Shown: positions 10,275-19,918, numbered from the stretch's first letter. The stretch: DNA of 64,000 bases from Lysinibacillus pakistanensis (GCA_001312325.1 BBDJ01000019.1:1-64000); one strand, 5' to 3'. Notes: generated by a model not told the origin, from the letters alone. Numbers and translations are program-made.

Positions 10275-10567
10275 AAATTTTCTCCCTATCTCCCTTTTAA
10301 GAACTGCCTTTTTCCTTACTAGCTGAAAATTTTATCTACAAATAATTGTAACATTATAAAGTCTAAGTGGTAATATATAAACGTTGAGATTCACTATTAC
10401 AGTAGCCAATAAATGCCCCATTATTTAGTGTTTTTTAGGCAAGCATAACAGGTGATCAAGAAAATGTGCTCAGGATGAGATTTCGGAACAAATAATGAAA
10501 TATTTTGTGTAAAATTATAGAGGTTTTTTCCATTTAGCTTACGTTAAATAGTGAAAGGAGGATGTGA

Positions 10568-10808
10568 ATGCTAATACTTTGGAGCGTTTCCTTTGTTATC
10601 GTAATTTTTGCCTTCGTTTTAGGAGTAGTTAAGCTTTCGTGGGTTTATCTGCTTATAAGTACAATTTCATCGATGCCAGTTGCCTTCTATTATTTTTTTT
10701 GGAGCAAACAATGCTTGGAAGTATATTGGTTTGATTCCTGTATTTTTATTAATGTTGACAGTAGTCTTTTGGTTTTTGGAAAAAAAGGAAAAGAGGGGTA
10801 ATGGCTAA
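10568..10808 (+). CDS. small hypothetical membrane protein, frameshifted
   Basis: An AAAGGAGG site 6 bases before ATG 10568 supports translation. The product has two or three membrane segments. In the frame as read the tail is polar and odd; with one T removed from the T8 run near 10695 it reads FFGANNAWKYIGLIPVFLLMLTVVFWFLEKKEK and ends at 10808, a normal membrane segment and charged end. About 79 residues. Function unknown. Confidence 0.55.
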
Positions 10809-11012
10809 TTTCATAAAAATATAGATTAAAAGTAGAAGTGCAAAACAAAAAAAATATAATAGGAAGGGAACATGTCGTATTCCATTTTATTATGAGAATT
10901 TTTTTCGATTCCTTTCGCGACTGTCAATTATGGAAGGGAGGAGAGGGGAGTATCCAATAGCGTTCTGAGGTGGCTCTATTTGTAAGGTTAATGCATTGGA
11001 AATTAAGTAATA
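10809..11012. other. intergenic, no gene seen
   Basis: No open frame with a ribosome site. A purine-rich stretch (GGAAGGGAGGAGAGGGGAG) lies near 10932-10950 without a start codon after it. Confidence 0.4.
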
Positions 11013-11066
11013 TAAGTTCCTTGAAAAAAATACAGTATTGGTTGTAGCAGAAAAAGTAAGTTAGCA
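11013..11066 (+). repeat. degenerate duplicate of the accC 3' end
   Basis: AAGTTCCTTGAA..GTATTGG.TGTAGCAGAAAAAG matches the last codons of accC at 6045-6095. In the accC frame it reads KFLEKNTVLVVAEKVS then a stop, against [16 protein letters not shown] in the real gene. Homology fades upstream of the AAG codon. Both copies are followed within about 40 bases by a CCTC..GAGG hairpin. Confidence 0.75.
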
Positions 11067-11075
11067 TTCTTAACT

Positions 11076-11114
11076 GTCAAACCTCCTAACCTTTAGTAGC
11101 TAGGAGGTCTTTTA
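11076..11114. terminator. bidirectional terminator
   Basis: ACCTCCTA and TAGGAGGT form the stem, with TCTTTTA on the right and, on the other strand, TTTGACAG. It can stop the minus-strand operon coming from 14.0 kb and anything from the left. Confidence 0.65.
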
Positions 11115-11136
11115 TGTTATAATTCACTTTTTATGA

Positions 11137-11754
11137 TTATTCCTCTACTAATGCAGATAGTTGAAAATACGATTTTAATTTTACTGCTTTCATTTGGCGC
11201 GCTAATTTCATATAGTAGCCTGCACCAGTCCTACCTGAATAGCGAAACGTATTATGCTTGTGACAAATCGGTAATAGGTGTACATTACCACCTTCATCAA
11301 CTGTACTTGAGTTGGTTGCTTGTAAAATCACATGACCGCCTACTAATGTGCCACCACAGGAAAATTTCTTTGTTTTATCATCACTTTCATCTTGTGAATC
11401 TCCTACATAAATTTTATTATGCTCCGCACAGCAAGAATCTACATCCCCTGCTGGCAAATACTTTAGCAGCAATTGAATCCAAGATTTCTCTCCATGCTTC
11501 AGATCATCTGTACTACCCTCCACATTAGCAAACTTTGTGCCGATAGCAAGAGGAACTGTTACACCATCATATACCGATCTTAAAGGGACAATGATAAATT
11601 CATCTGTATAGTCGATCTCTGGGTTCCATAAATCAGCAAAATAAGCACCTTGCTCATCCTTTGTTTTACGATAAACTACTCGAAATTTCGCTTCCTGCTC
11701 CAGTGTTAATTGCAATTTAGCACCCTCTACTGTCGTTGGCATATTAGCAAACAT
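11137..11754 (-). CDS. unknown protein with GGHV...PxCxxHN metal-binding-like motif
   Basis: About 205 residues. The C-terminal half carries CC (110-111), C135 in SCGGTLVGGHVIL, and C166/H169 in LLPICHKHN, counted from the upstream ATG at 11760. The pattern resembles small treble-clef or HNH-like folds in which GxHV and PxCxxHN residues hold zinc, but the catalytic residues of a working HNH nuclease are not evident. The N-terminal half is unrecognised. ATG 11754 is chosen because AGGAGG is 7 bases upstream; ATG 11760 is too close. It starts 14-20 bases after the large gene upstream, so the two form one transcript. Confidence 0.6.
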   Translation of the reverse strand: MFANMPTTVEGAKLQLTLEQEAKFRVVYRKTKDEQGAYFADLWNPEIDYTDEFIIVPLRSVYDGVTVPLAIGTKFANVEGSTDDLKHGEKSWIQLLLKYLPAGDVDSCCAEHNKIYVGDSQDESDDKTKKFSCGGTLVGGHVILQATNSSTVDEGGNVHLLPICHKHNTFRYSGRTGAGYYMKLARQMKAVKLKSYFQLSALVEE

Positions 11755-11773
11755 TTTCATTCCTCCTATAAGT

Positions 11774-13975
11774 TTAAAGTCTGTTTATTATATTTTTTTT
11801 ATTGTAATCATCTAACATTTCTTGGAATTTCGTGACGAACTCAAAAATAGAGATGAAATCAGTATTACTGCTTGCCTCTGTATTGTTAATGCTGACACTT
11901 TTATCTGCTGGTGTTGCTTCAAGATAATAGCCTAAAATTTGTGGGTTCGTAAAGCGCACCGTTACGCTATTAGCAGAGGATTGCACACTGGAATTACTTT
12001 GGGCAGAGGATGAGGAAGAAGACCTGCTTCCACCGAAAATAAAGAAGCCTCCGCCACTTGCTGAATGATCCTCAACACTTTGTGCAAATGAATTTGATAT
12101 TGCGGTTGCAGAAGTAAATTTAATAGTGACATCTCGCGCAATAACAAATGCCGTAGGGAAGCACGGGAAGACACATTGATTCATTTCCTTAAAGCGATCC
12201 TTTGAAAAATCTTGATAATCTTTCGATGGCGCAATGGATTTGCTTGATGTATTATACATATCCTCTGTCAATAAAAAGACTCCAGGATTAAACCATTCTC
12301 GTCCAATTTGTACCTTTGCCACAGATAGGCCAATTTGGATCGACATCTCTGAGCTACTAGCGAATGCATTACTGATTGCTTCCTTATGGCTAGAGCTACT
12401 GGAATAGCCTCCAAAGAAAAAGGATACACCGTAGTTAGAGGAAGAGGCTGAAGCATAGGAAGAGGAAGCTTGATTCGCTTCTTTTAAGCTTGATGTGAGA
12501 ATAATTTGTGTAAAGTTTTCTGGTACATGATTTGGTGCAACTTCATTTTCATCCTCTTGCTTATTGGCCTCCTTGGAAGATTGTAAAACAGTGGCAAGTC
12601 TTATTTTCTCTTTTAATGCCTCAATATCTTGATTTGTATTGTCAAGCTGCTGCTGTAATGGAGAAAGCATGGATTTGAATTGAAGCTTATTGTTCTTTTC
12701 GAAATATTGCATCGCAGCGCTTGTTGCCTTTTGTGCCTTGTCAATTAAATCATTTTGTGCAGTTAAACAGTCCTTAAAGTTAGCATTAAGTTTGTCAAGC
12801 AGGTCTTTTACTTTGTCATTTTCAACACCAAAAATGCGCATAACTGTTGAAGGTAAGACGGTTGTGACTTCCTGTAATCCTTGGGAAGCCATTATATCGA
12901 CCAATGTTTTTAACATATCAAGTGTTGTATTAGCATACGTTTTCTGCAATGCTTCAAGAGACGCTTTAAACGCTGTATCACTTTTTTTCATAAGCCTCTT
13001 TTAATGCTTGTACCTCTGTTTCATCTGGGATAATTGCTAAAAATGAGTTAATATTACTTGTAATATTGCTACGTTGAGCTACTAATAGGGCCAACTGCTG
13101 TGCTAATGCTGCAGGACTTTCAAGTAAGTCAACAGATGTAAAGGAGGTATTCAATAATGTAAACCAATTCTCTGGATAAAGCTGTACAGGATAAACATGT
13201 CCACCATCAGGATTCATCTTTCCTACATTGGCAATTGTAGAACGAGCCTCAGCAATCTCACGCCCTACACCACTATCTAAAATACCATTAATAATTTCCA
13301 TATCACCTGGGGAAAAGACACTCAATACTTTACCGAGTTTTTCCTCTACTCCAAGTACTTCTGCCTCTGCTGTTATTTCATACCAATCTAAAAATTCATT
13401 ATTACGTTGCTTGTAATCTTCGGCTGTCTGCTCTGGGTACTTTTTCGCAAGCTCATTTTTCTTTGCCACCTGCTTTTCAGCCCATGCTTGCTTTGCCTCT
13501 ACATAATCGCTATACAATCGGTAGAATACTTGTTCAAGCGTAAGTACATCCTGCTTGCCATCACCAAAATTATAAGGATATGGCGTCATTAGTACTTCTC
13601 GCAGTTTGTTTTTTTTGCCTCAAAAAGCTTACTATTTAATTTAGGCGTAAGCATATCCAGTGCGGTTTTATACTGGGTTGATAAGTGACGCCCATTATCA
13701 GAGGCAGTCATCTGACAGGCATCAAATAATTTATTGACAAGCTTTGATTCATTGGCTCTAACAAAGGCAGGCTTCGGCTCGTTATTGTCAATGTCATAGG
13801 CATACTGCGAGGCACTAATTAACGTCCCGGGAAGCTCATACAAAAAAAATTGATTTGCATTACTGCCACCAATAACGGAAGTAATCTGTTCATATAGCTT
13901 GTCTGCAAAGCTTTGAGTATTGTCCCCATCTTGTAAATCTGTTGCTGTCAATAACCTATTTTGTTCATTTTCCAC
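11774..13975 (-). CDS. large protein with helical N-terminus and two Ser/Gly hairpins; possible pore former
   Basis: As read there are three frames (to 13589, 12978-13589, 11774-12991). Both junctions lie in A/T runs (near 13605 and 12985), and one-base repairs give smooth joins (EAKKNKLREVL and KEAYEKSDTAFKAS), so it is one gene of about 733 residues. GTG 13975 is preferred, with GGGGGAAG upstream. The first ~480 residues are mostly helical (VEAKQAWAEKQVAKKNELAKK; ALKEKIRLATVLQSS). Two similar segments follow, residues about 500-550 and 620-675. Each has Ser/Ala-rich alternating stretches around a hydrophobic tip (GVSFFFGGYSSSSS and GGGFFIFGGSRSSSSS). No signal peptide. Family not recognised. 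Pore formation is inference from this pattern alone. Confidence 0.7.
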
Positions 13976-14378
13976 TGTACTTCCCCCTATACTTAATTGT
14001 GATAGCAAAGCTTTCACCAAACCACTATATGAGGTGAGCCTCTTCGATATAACATCCTACCTAAAAAAATCTTTATTAGTTAAAATTCTTCATTATTAGG
14101 GATTGGTATTTAGGAGGTTTTTCCGTCTGCATTTATAGAATTCCTACTTTTAAAGTGAAGAAATACTCAAAGATTTCTTTCTTTTTATTTTATAGAGAAG
14201 TAATTTGATGTTATCGATAGAATTTTTATAGTTATCGAAAAAAAATTAAGTTTTATCACCCAACTTTTTAAATTTATCGGCTAAAGCGGCTTTCGACAGC
14301 CAAACCTTCCTTTTTATAGTATAATAAGCGTAAGAACAGCATTGGTTTGTGATTTGTTAGGGAAAGGATGATATTTGT
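13976..14378. other. intergenic with promoter for yqhY
   Basis: Divergent region between the minus-strand operon and yqhY. TATAGTATAAT near 14317-14327 offers a good -10 for rightward transcription; no convincing -35 at 17 bases. GGAAAGGATG before ATG 14379 is the ribosome site. No other gene is seen. Confidence 0.45.
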
Positions 14379-14790
14379 ATGGCTGAGAAAGTAGGACAAT
14401 CTTTCGTACAACCAACTCCTTCTGGAAAAGAAGAACTTGGGAAAATTGAAGTAGCAGCGGAAGTAATCGAAGTTGTGGCTGGAATCGCAGTAAATGAGGT
14501 TGAAGGCATTGCGGCAACTCGTGGTAATATTGCAACGGGTGTTGTTGAGCGCTTCGGTAAAAAAAGTGCACAATAAAGGCATTAAATCGGGTGTGACGGA
14601 AACAGGTGAAATTGCCATTGATGTATTTTGTTCTGTGAAATATGGCCATGCTATTCCAAAGGTAGCAAAGGAAGTACAAAGTCAAATTCGTCAGGCAATT
14701 TTTAATATGACTGCACTTGAAACAGCAGAGGTGAATGTACACATTACTGGCATTCACTTTGAAAAAGAAGAGGTTGCTGTACACGAATAG
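14379..14790 (+). CDS. yqhY: Asp23/YqhY-family protein
   Basis: Asp23 (DUF322) proteins are small envelope-stress or membrane-associated factors; YqhY is linked to acetyl-CoA carboxylase control in Bacillus and usually sits directly after accC. Family marks: LGKIEVAAEVIEVVAGIAVNEVEGI, GEIAIDVFCSVKYG and VNVHITGIHF. The frame breaks at the A6 run near 14560 (GKKSAQ against GKKVHNKGIKSG). About 136 residues after repair. Here it is separated from accC by roughly 8 kb and has its own promoter. Confidence 0.88.
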
Positions 14791-14791
14791 C

Positions 14792-14829
14792 AAAAAAAGG
14801 GTTGCCGAGAGTGGCAGCCCTTTTCTTTT
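14792..14829 (+). terminator. terminator after yqhY
   Basis: AAAGGGTTGCC pairs with GGCAGCCCTTTT around a GAGAGT loop. Confidence 0.85.
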
Positions 14830-14854
14830 AAATAGGAAATGTTTTAGCAATACA

Positions 14855-16024
14855 TTATAGCTCAATATGCTTTGGCTTTCTCCAAAATAAAGCAAGGATA
14901 ACGCCAAGGGTTAATACGATTGTTGCAAAATAGTAGGGGTAGTTTAAATTAATATCAAACAAGATGCCACCTAAAATGGGTCCAAATATATTTCCAAGGC
15001 TTGTGAACATAGAGTTCATACCACCCACAAAACCTTGCTCGTTTCCGGCAATTTTGGATAAATAAGAGGTAGCGGCAGGACGTATTAAATCAAAGCCCAC
15101 GAAAATAAAGAATGTTACAAATAAGATTGCAAAATAATGACTTACAACGGTCATCGCAAAAGTAAGAGCAGCAGAGAGGATGAGTGAATAACGAATAACA
15201 TTAATTTCACCCATTTTTTTTCGTCAGCCAATCGAATAATAATAGTTGTGCAAGGGCACCAACTATCCCGCTCCCAGTAATGATAATTGCGATATCTGAA
15301 GGTGTAAATGAAAATTTATGATCTACAAATAAACTAAAGAGCGATTCAAATGCCGCTAGACCAAAGGAAAGCACGAAAATTAGCACAAATGGTATGAAAT
15401 ACAGCGGACTAATTACTCGTCTTACACTGCCTAAAATAGATGGTGCAGCTTCTTGGTCGTCTAAAGAACGTGTCGGTTCTTTTAACAAAATCAATGACAG
15501 AATTGCCGCTACAAAACCAAGTATACCAGCAGCATAAAACGGTATACGCGTACCGAACTCAGCTAAAAATCCACCAATTCCTGGACCAATGATAAAGCCT
15601 GTACTTATAGCCGCACTCATATAGCCTAGTGCTTTTGAACGCTGTGATAATGTAGTAATGTCAGCGATATAGGCTGTTACTGCTGGCATGATGAAGCAGC
15701 ACTCACGCCCCCTAGCATACGTGAGATAAAGAGAATTTCTATCGTGCGACCAATCCCAAACAATAGCTCGGAAAGCCCAAAAATAAAAAGACCTACCACA
15801 ATCATTACTTTACGGCCTATATTATCCACTAGCTTACCGGCAATAGGTGAGACAATAAGTTGCGTAATGGCAAAGGCTGCCACCATGTAACCTACAACTG
15901 AGCCTGAAATATGTAACTCATTCATAATAGTAGGTAGCACTGGAATAACTAAACCAATGCCTAAAAAGGCAATGAATAGATTCGATAATAAAATTGTTAA
16001 CGTTAAAATTTGTTTCTTATCCAT
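14855..16024 (-). CDS. Bmr/NorA-like MFS multidrug efflux transporter
   Basis: Twelve-segment major-facilitator drug:H+ antiporter. It shows FLGIGLVIPVLPTIMNELH at the N-terminus, the GKLVDNIGRK loop (MFS motif A) and the antiporter motif region GPGIGGFLAEFG. Frame breaks lie near 15690 and in the T8 run near 15212. About 390 residues after repair. It lies downstream of a MerR-type regulator with a drug-binding domain, and the gap between them carries a MerR-type promoter, so it is likely induced by lipophilic drugs as in Bmr/BmrR. Exact substrates unknown. Confidence 0.88.
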
Positions 16025-16092
16025 ATTTTTTTCTCCTTTAATCTTTCACAATACATGAGAACAAAGTCTACTAGAATATTTCCATGAGTAAT

Positions 16093-16123
16093 ACAATAAA
16101 CCCTATAGTAACTATAGGGTCAA
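16093..16123 (-). promoter_or_regulatory. MerR-type promoter and operator for the efflux gene
   Basis: On the minus strand TTGACC (16123-16118) and TATTGT (16098-16093) are separated by 19 bases, the long spacer typical of promoters untwisted by MerR regulators. A perfect 10-bp inverted repeat with one central base (ACCCTATAGT / ACTATAGGGT, 16100-16120) fills the spacer. Transcription runs toward the efflux gene. Confidence 0.85.
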
Positions 16124-16207
16124 AAGATTTGTTTACTTTTTTTTCAATTTTACTTTGGGTAAGTGTGGTAGTAGGAGGGAGTGCTCACACTAAATTTTTT
16201 TACACAA

Positions 16208-17045
16208 TTAATTTTTTTGTCTAACCTTTAATTCAACGATGAATTTCTTCTCATACTCAAAGGTGAAGGAAGCAGGCATATAAAGCTCATAGACGATTGA
16301 TTCATAGGCTTCTTGTTGTGCCTCTACGTAAGCTCTTAGTTTTTCATAATATGAAAAGTATGTATCAGGATGATAGATAAAGGCAATACATACATATTTA
16401 CCGGCTGGCTTTATTGTTTGCTTGATATTTGGAGAAAGCTTAGAAAATGTTCGTTCCGTTAAAAGCGGTGTAAAGATAGCGTCATAAATAATAGAATGAA
16501 CATCTGTATAGCGTGCTAGCGGAAAAATACAACCATAGCGACTATTTAAGACACTTCCTTCACGTTCAATTATTTTCGTAAGTGTTGCATAATACGTATT
16601 CGTGCTAGATGTAGGTGTTAGCTCAGTAGTAGTAACTTGTAAAATAGGCATTTCCTCTTCTACTTGAACATAAACATCTCCAAAAATTGGAATATCGATT
16701 TGTTCTTGCATTTGTTTTTTTGTTTTAAGCAAAGTGTACTTCACTTCATTTAACCGCGCGATTTTTTTGTTCAATACGCTGCTCCTGCTGTTCTAAAAAA
16801 ACGAGCAATTCTTCCGAAGTTAAGCCAAGCGCCCTTTTTATATCCTCAAGGGAAATGCCAATATATTTAAGCGACTTAATAATATCTAAGTAAAAAATCT
16901 GATTATCTTTATAATAACGATAATTGGTATGGGTATCGATATGAGCAGGTTTAAATAAATCAATTTGGTCATAGTAGCGCAAGGTCTGTACAGATAAGTT
17001 AGAGAGCTTAGCAACCTCACCAATTGTATAATAATGTTCTTTCAT
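16208..17045 (-). CDS. MerR-family multidrug-sensing regulator (BmrR-like)
   Basis: An N-terminal MerR winged helix (YYTIGEVAKLSNLSVQTLRYYDQIDLFKP, then NYRYYKDNQIFYLDIIKSLKYIG), a linking coiled coil, and a C-terminal GyrI/BmrR-like effector domain (TLTKIIEREGSVLNSRYGCIFPLARY, GKYVCIAFIYHP). ATG 17045 has GGAGG upstream. The frame breaks in the T7 run near 16763, between the coiled coil and the effector domain. About 278 residues after repair, matching BmrR. It presumably controls the efflux gene downstream through the operator at 16.1 kb. Confidence 0.87.
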
Positions 17046-17061
17046 AAATGAATTGCCTCCA

Positions 17062-17229
17062 CTAGTAAGAGCTAAAGAAGTTTCGAATGGCATCAAAGCG
17101 TATTTTATGCTTGCAATCCTCACAGTAAAATAAGCGGGATTTACGTTCCTTCAATTGTTTGTATTGTTCCTCACCTTCGTATAATTTGAATGATATTTTA
17201 CAGCTTGTACACTTCACTTCATAATGCAT
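17062..17229 (-). CDS. small zinc-ribbon-like protein (DUF2197/YlaI type)
   Basis: 55 residues from ATG 17229, preceded by GGAGGTGTC. Two CxxC pairs (CTSCKISFK and YCEDCKHKI) separated by about 25 residues indicate a zinc ribbon, and HYEVKC..KLYEGEEQYK is typical of this short Bacillus family. Function unknown. A longer open frame upstream has no ribosome site. Confidence 0.7.
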   Translation of the reverse strand: MHYEVKCTSCKISFKLYEGEEQYKQLKERKSRLFYCEDCKHKIRFDAIRNFFSSY

Positions 17230-17468
17230 AATAAGACACCTCCAAAGATGAAATAGAAGTATCTTTATTATAACATTCTTATTAAATGAACAAGAAATAC
17301 GGATGGTCATTTTCTACATGTACCTTACTTTTCATTGAGCTGCATTAAAACAAGCAGAAAGTTGCTTGAAAAAGGTTTCAGATTATTGAAAACTTGCTGG
17401 AATTCGTGTTTCTCGTTCAAATTTATGCTATTATAAACCTTAATGCCACTTAAGAAGGAGAGCTTTAC

Positions 17469-17849
17469 ATGAAACGACATGAGGCACGCGAAAAAGCGTT
17501 GCAAGTTTTGTTTCAGCTGGACAATACTGACGTAACAATTGAAGAAGCAATGGAGCATATTAAAGGTCAGCCAACGAATGTCTTCTATGAAAAGATTGTT
17601 ACTGGAACAGCTGAACATTTGGAGGAAATTGATGCTACTTTAGAGAAGCATCTTGAAAAGTGGTCACTTGCCCGTCTGCCCAAAATTGAGAGAACAGTTT
17701 TACGCTTAGCTGTATATGAGCTTTTATACATGCCTGAAACACCAAAAAGAGTAGTACTGAATGAAGCAATTGAGCTATGCAAAACATTTGGCGATGAAGG
17801 ATCGTCAAAATTTGTCAATGGCGTACTTTCTAAATTTACAGAACAATAA
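17469..17849 (+). CDS. nusB: transcription antitermination factor NusB
   Basis: Helical RNA-binding protein that, with NusE, NusA and NusG, promotes antitermination in rRNA operons. The N-terminus MKRHEAREKALQVLFQLD and the C-terminal signatures ERTVLRLAVYELLYMP, PKRVVLNEAIELCKTFGDEGSSKFVNGVL are diagnostic. 126 residues, intact. AAGGAG 9 bases upstream of the ATG. First gene of nusB-folD, with folD 33 bases downstream. TATTATAAA near 17432 is a likely -10. Confidence 0.97.
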   Translation: MKRHEAREKALQVLFQLDNTDVTIEEAMEHIKGQPTNVFYEKIVTGTAEHLEEIDATLEKHLEKWSLARLPKIERTVLRLAVYELLYMPETPKRVVLNEAIELCKTFGDEGSSKFVNGVLSKFTEQ

Positions 17850-17882
17850 AATGTGTTGAATTGGAAGGAGTAACGAAGTTTT

Positions 17883-18749
17883 ATGTCAAGTGCAATTATT
17901 AATGGTAAAGAAATTGGTCAAGCTATTCGTCAATCAATAGCAGAACGTGTGGTAAGCTTAAAAGAGCAAGGTTTGACGCCAGGCTTAGCGGTTGTTTTAG
18001 TAGGGGACAATCAAGCTTCTGCCACATATGTGAGAAATAAGCAAAAATCATGTGAAGAAATGGGTATGTTTTCAGAGCTAATAAAGCTCCCTGAAGAAAC
18101 GACACAGGAAGAATTATTAGCACAAATTGAACGCTTAAATACTCGTGAAGATATTCACGGTATTTTAGTACAATTACCACTTCCCAAGCATATTGATGAG
18201 GATACTGTTATTGCCACAATTGCTGTGGATAAAGACGTTGATGGATTCTCACCAGTAAGTGTTGGGAAAATGATGCTTGGCCAAGAAACATTTTTACCAT
18301 GCACACCATTCGGGGTGATGAAGCTTCTTGAGTATTCAGGAATCGAAATTGCAGGAAAACACGCTGTCATCGTTGGTCGTAGTCATATCGTTGGTAAACC
18401 GATGGGACAACTTTTGCTACAAAAGGATGCAACAGTTACTTATACGCATTCAAAAACACCGGATTTACCTTCATTCACAAAGCAAGCAGATATTTTAATT
18501 GCTGCCGTTGGACGTGCCAACTTTATTACGAAGGAGCATGTAAAGGAAGGCGCTGTTGTGATTGATGTTGGTATTAATCGCGACGAAAATAACAAGCTTT
18601 GTGGGGATGTAAACTTTAATGAAATCGATGGCATTGCATCACATATTACACCTGTACCAGGCGGTGTGGGACCAATGACGATTACAATGTTACTATTCAA
18701 CACAGTACAAGCAGCTGAAAATAAGCTTGCAAATAAAGTTAAACTATAA
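17883..18749 (+). CDS. folD: methylenetetrahydrofolate dehydrogenase/cyclohydrolase
   Basis: Bifunctional enzyme interconverting 5,10-methylene-THF and 10-formyl-THF. It has the catalytic [36 protein letters not shown], the nucleotide site [18 protein letters not shown] and [15 protein letters not shown]. 288 residues, intact. GGAGT about 8 bases before the ATG. A terminator follows immediately. Confidence 0.97.
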   Translation: MSSAIINGKEIGQAIRQSIAERVVSLKEQGLTPGLAVVLVGDNQASATYVRNKQKSCEEMGMFSELIKLPEETTQEELLAQIERLNTREDIHGILVQLPLPKHIDEDTVIATIAVDKDVDGFSPVSVGKMMLGQETFLPCTPFGVMKLLEYSGIEIAGKHAVIVGRSHIVGKPMGQLLLQKDATVTYTHSKTPDLPSFTKQADILIAAVGRANFITKEHVKEGAVVIDVGINRDENNKLCGDVNFNEIDGIASHITPVPGGVGPMTITMLLFNTVQAAENKLANKVKL

Positions 18750-18769
18750 TGAGCATAATTTAATTATTT

Positions 18770-18801
18770 AAAACCATCTCGAAATTTTTGAGATGGTTTT
18801 T
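18770..18801 (+). terminator. terminator after folD
   Basis: AAAACCATCTC pairs with GAGATGGTTTT, followed by TACTT. Confidence 0.8.
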
Positions 18802-18904
18802 ACTTATAAGCCTAATTTATATTTATGCTTATTTTGAGAACTTTTGCCATGCTTTTACCGTCTAATATACTGTTTGAGACATACATACTAAAAAGGAGGT
18901 TTTT

Positions 18905-19721
18905 ATGGAAAACCTAGATATCATACTGATTATCAAGCATATTATTATTGGACTTGTACAAGGCTTTACGGAGCCAATACCAGTGTCGTCGAGCGGTCAT
19001 GTCATGATTGCAAGTGAAATACTTGGTTTAGGTGAGCAAGGCTTTACTTTTGCTATTTTAACAAATACAGCTTCATTGCTGGCCATTGTTTACATCTATC
19101 GTGAGGATATTGTCCGGCTCATTTCACACTTTTTCCTTTATCTTAAAACGGGTGATAAGCGCTATAAGGCAGATTTTCGTTTTGCTGTTTATATCGTAAT
19201 TGGCACGATTCCGGCAGGCGTTTTAGGTGTGTTACTTAGTGATTTTATTGCAGATAATGTTAGCATGACAACAATTGCAATTATGCTGTTTGTAACAGGT
19301 ATCGCCCTTTGGCTTATTCGCAATATGCGAGGTACAAAAAAGGATGCAGATTTGACTATAAAAGATGCTATCATTGTTGGCTTAGGTCAAGCTGTCGCAC
19401 TCACACCGGGCATTAGTCGTTCAGGAGCAACGATTATTTCAGCTATTGCTGTGGGAATGAAGCAGGATACAGCCCTACGCTTTTCCTTTATGCTTTATAT
19501 TCCAATAAGCCTTGGTGGTGTTGTGCTTGGAATAACAGATTTTTTTAAATGAACCCAATAAAGGTACATTAGCCATCCCATATGCAGCAACATTTATTGC
19601 TACATTATTGATGACATATTTTGCAATGCGCTGGTTTATGGGCATTATGAAAAGTGGTAAGCTTAGTTACTTTACTTATTATTGTTTTCTTGTAGGTACG
19701 CTCTTATTAATATTTTATTAA
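18905..19721 (+). CDS. uppP: undecaprenyl-diphosphatase
   Basis: BacA-type membrane phosphatase that recycles undecaprenyl pyrophosphate for peptidoglycan and confers bacitracin tolerance. Both catalytic motifs are present: GFTEPIPVSSSGH near residue 21 and TPGISRSGAT near 163. AAAAAGGAGG precedes the ATG. The frame breaks at the T7 run near 19545 (DFFK) and resumes NEPNKGTLAIPYAA to a stop at 19721, giving about 271 residues, the usual length. It lies between folD and xseA, which are adjacent in B. subtilis. Confidence 0.92.
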
Positions 19722-19724
19722 TAT

Positions 19725-19760
19725 AAAGCCTTCTAACAGTTATTTGTTGGAAGGCTTTTA
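19725..19760 (+). terminator. terminator after uppP
   Basis: AAGCCTTCTAACA pairs with TTGTTGGAAGGCTT and ends in TTTA. Confidence 0.8.
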
Positions 19761-19918
19761 TGCTGATGAAAAAAATTTTATGTAAGTCAATAAAGTGATT
19801 TATATGCAAAAAAATTTAAATCAACATTGTAGCGCTCCCTTATATCTATTTTAAATCATAGTGAGTGACAAGCTTTTACATTTAATTAAAGTATTACACT
19901 ATTGCTGATTCGAGTATA

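Noticed and set aside
6096..11112. Intact integrative element at the accC 3' end
   Set aside because: No integrase, excisionase, relaxase or replication gene lies in the block. Only the duplicated gene end and IS debris remain, so an active element is not supported.
12690..13004. Plus-strand reading frame inside the large minus-strand gene
   Set aside because: No ribosome site, antisense to a well-supported coding frame, and low-complexity hydrophobic content typical of shadow frames.
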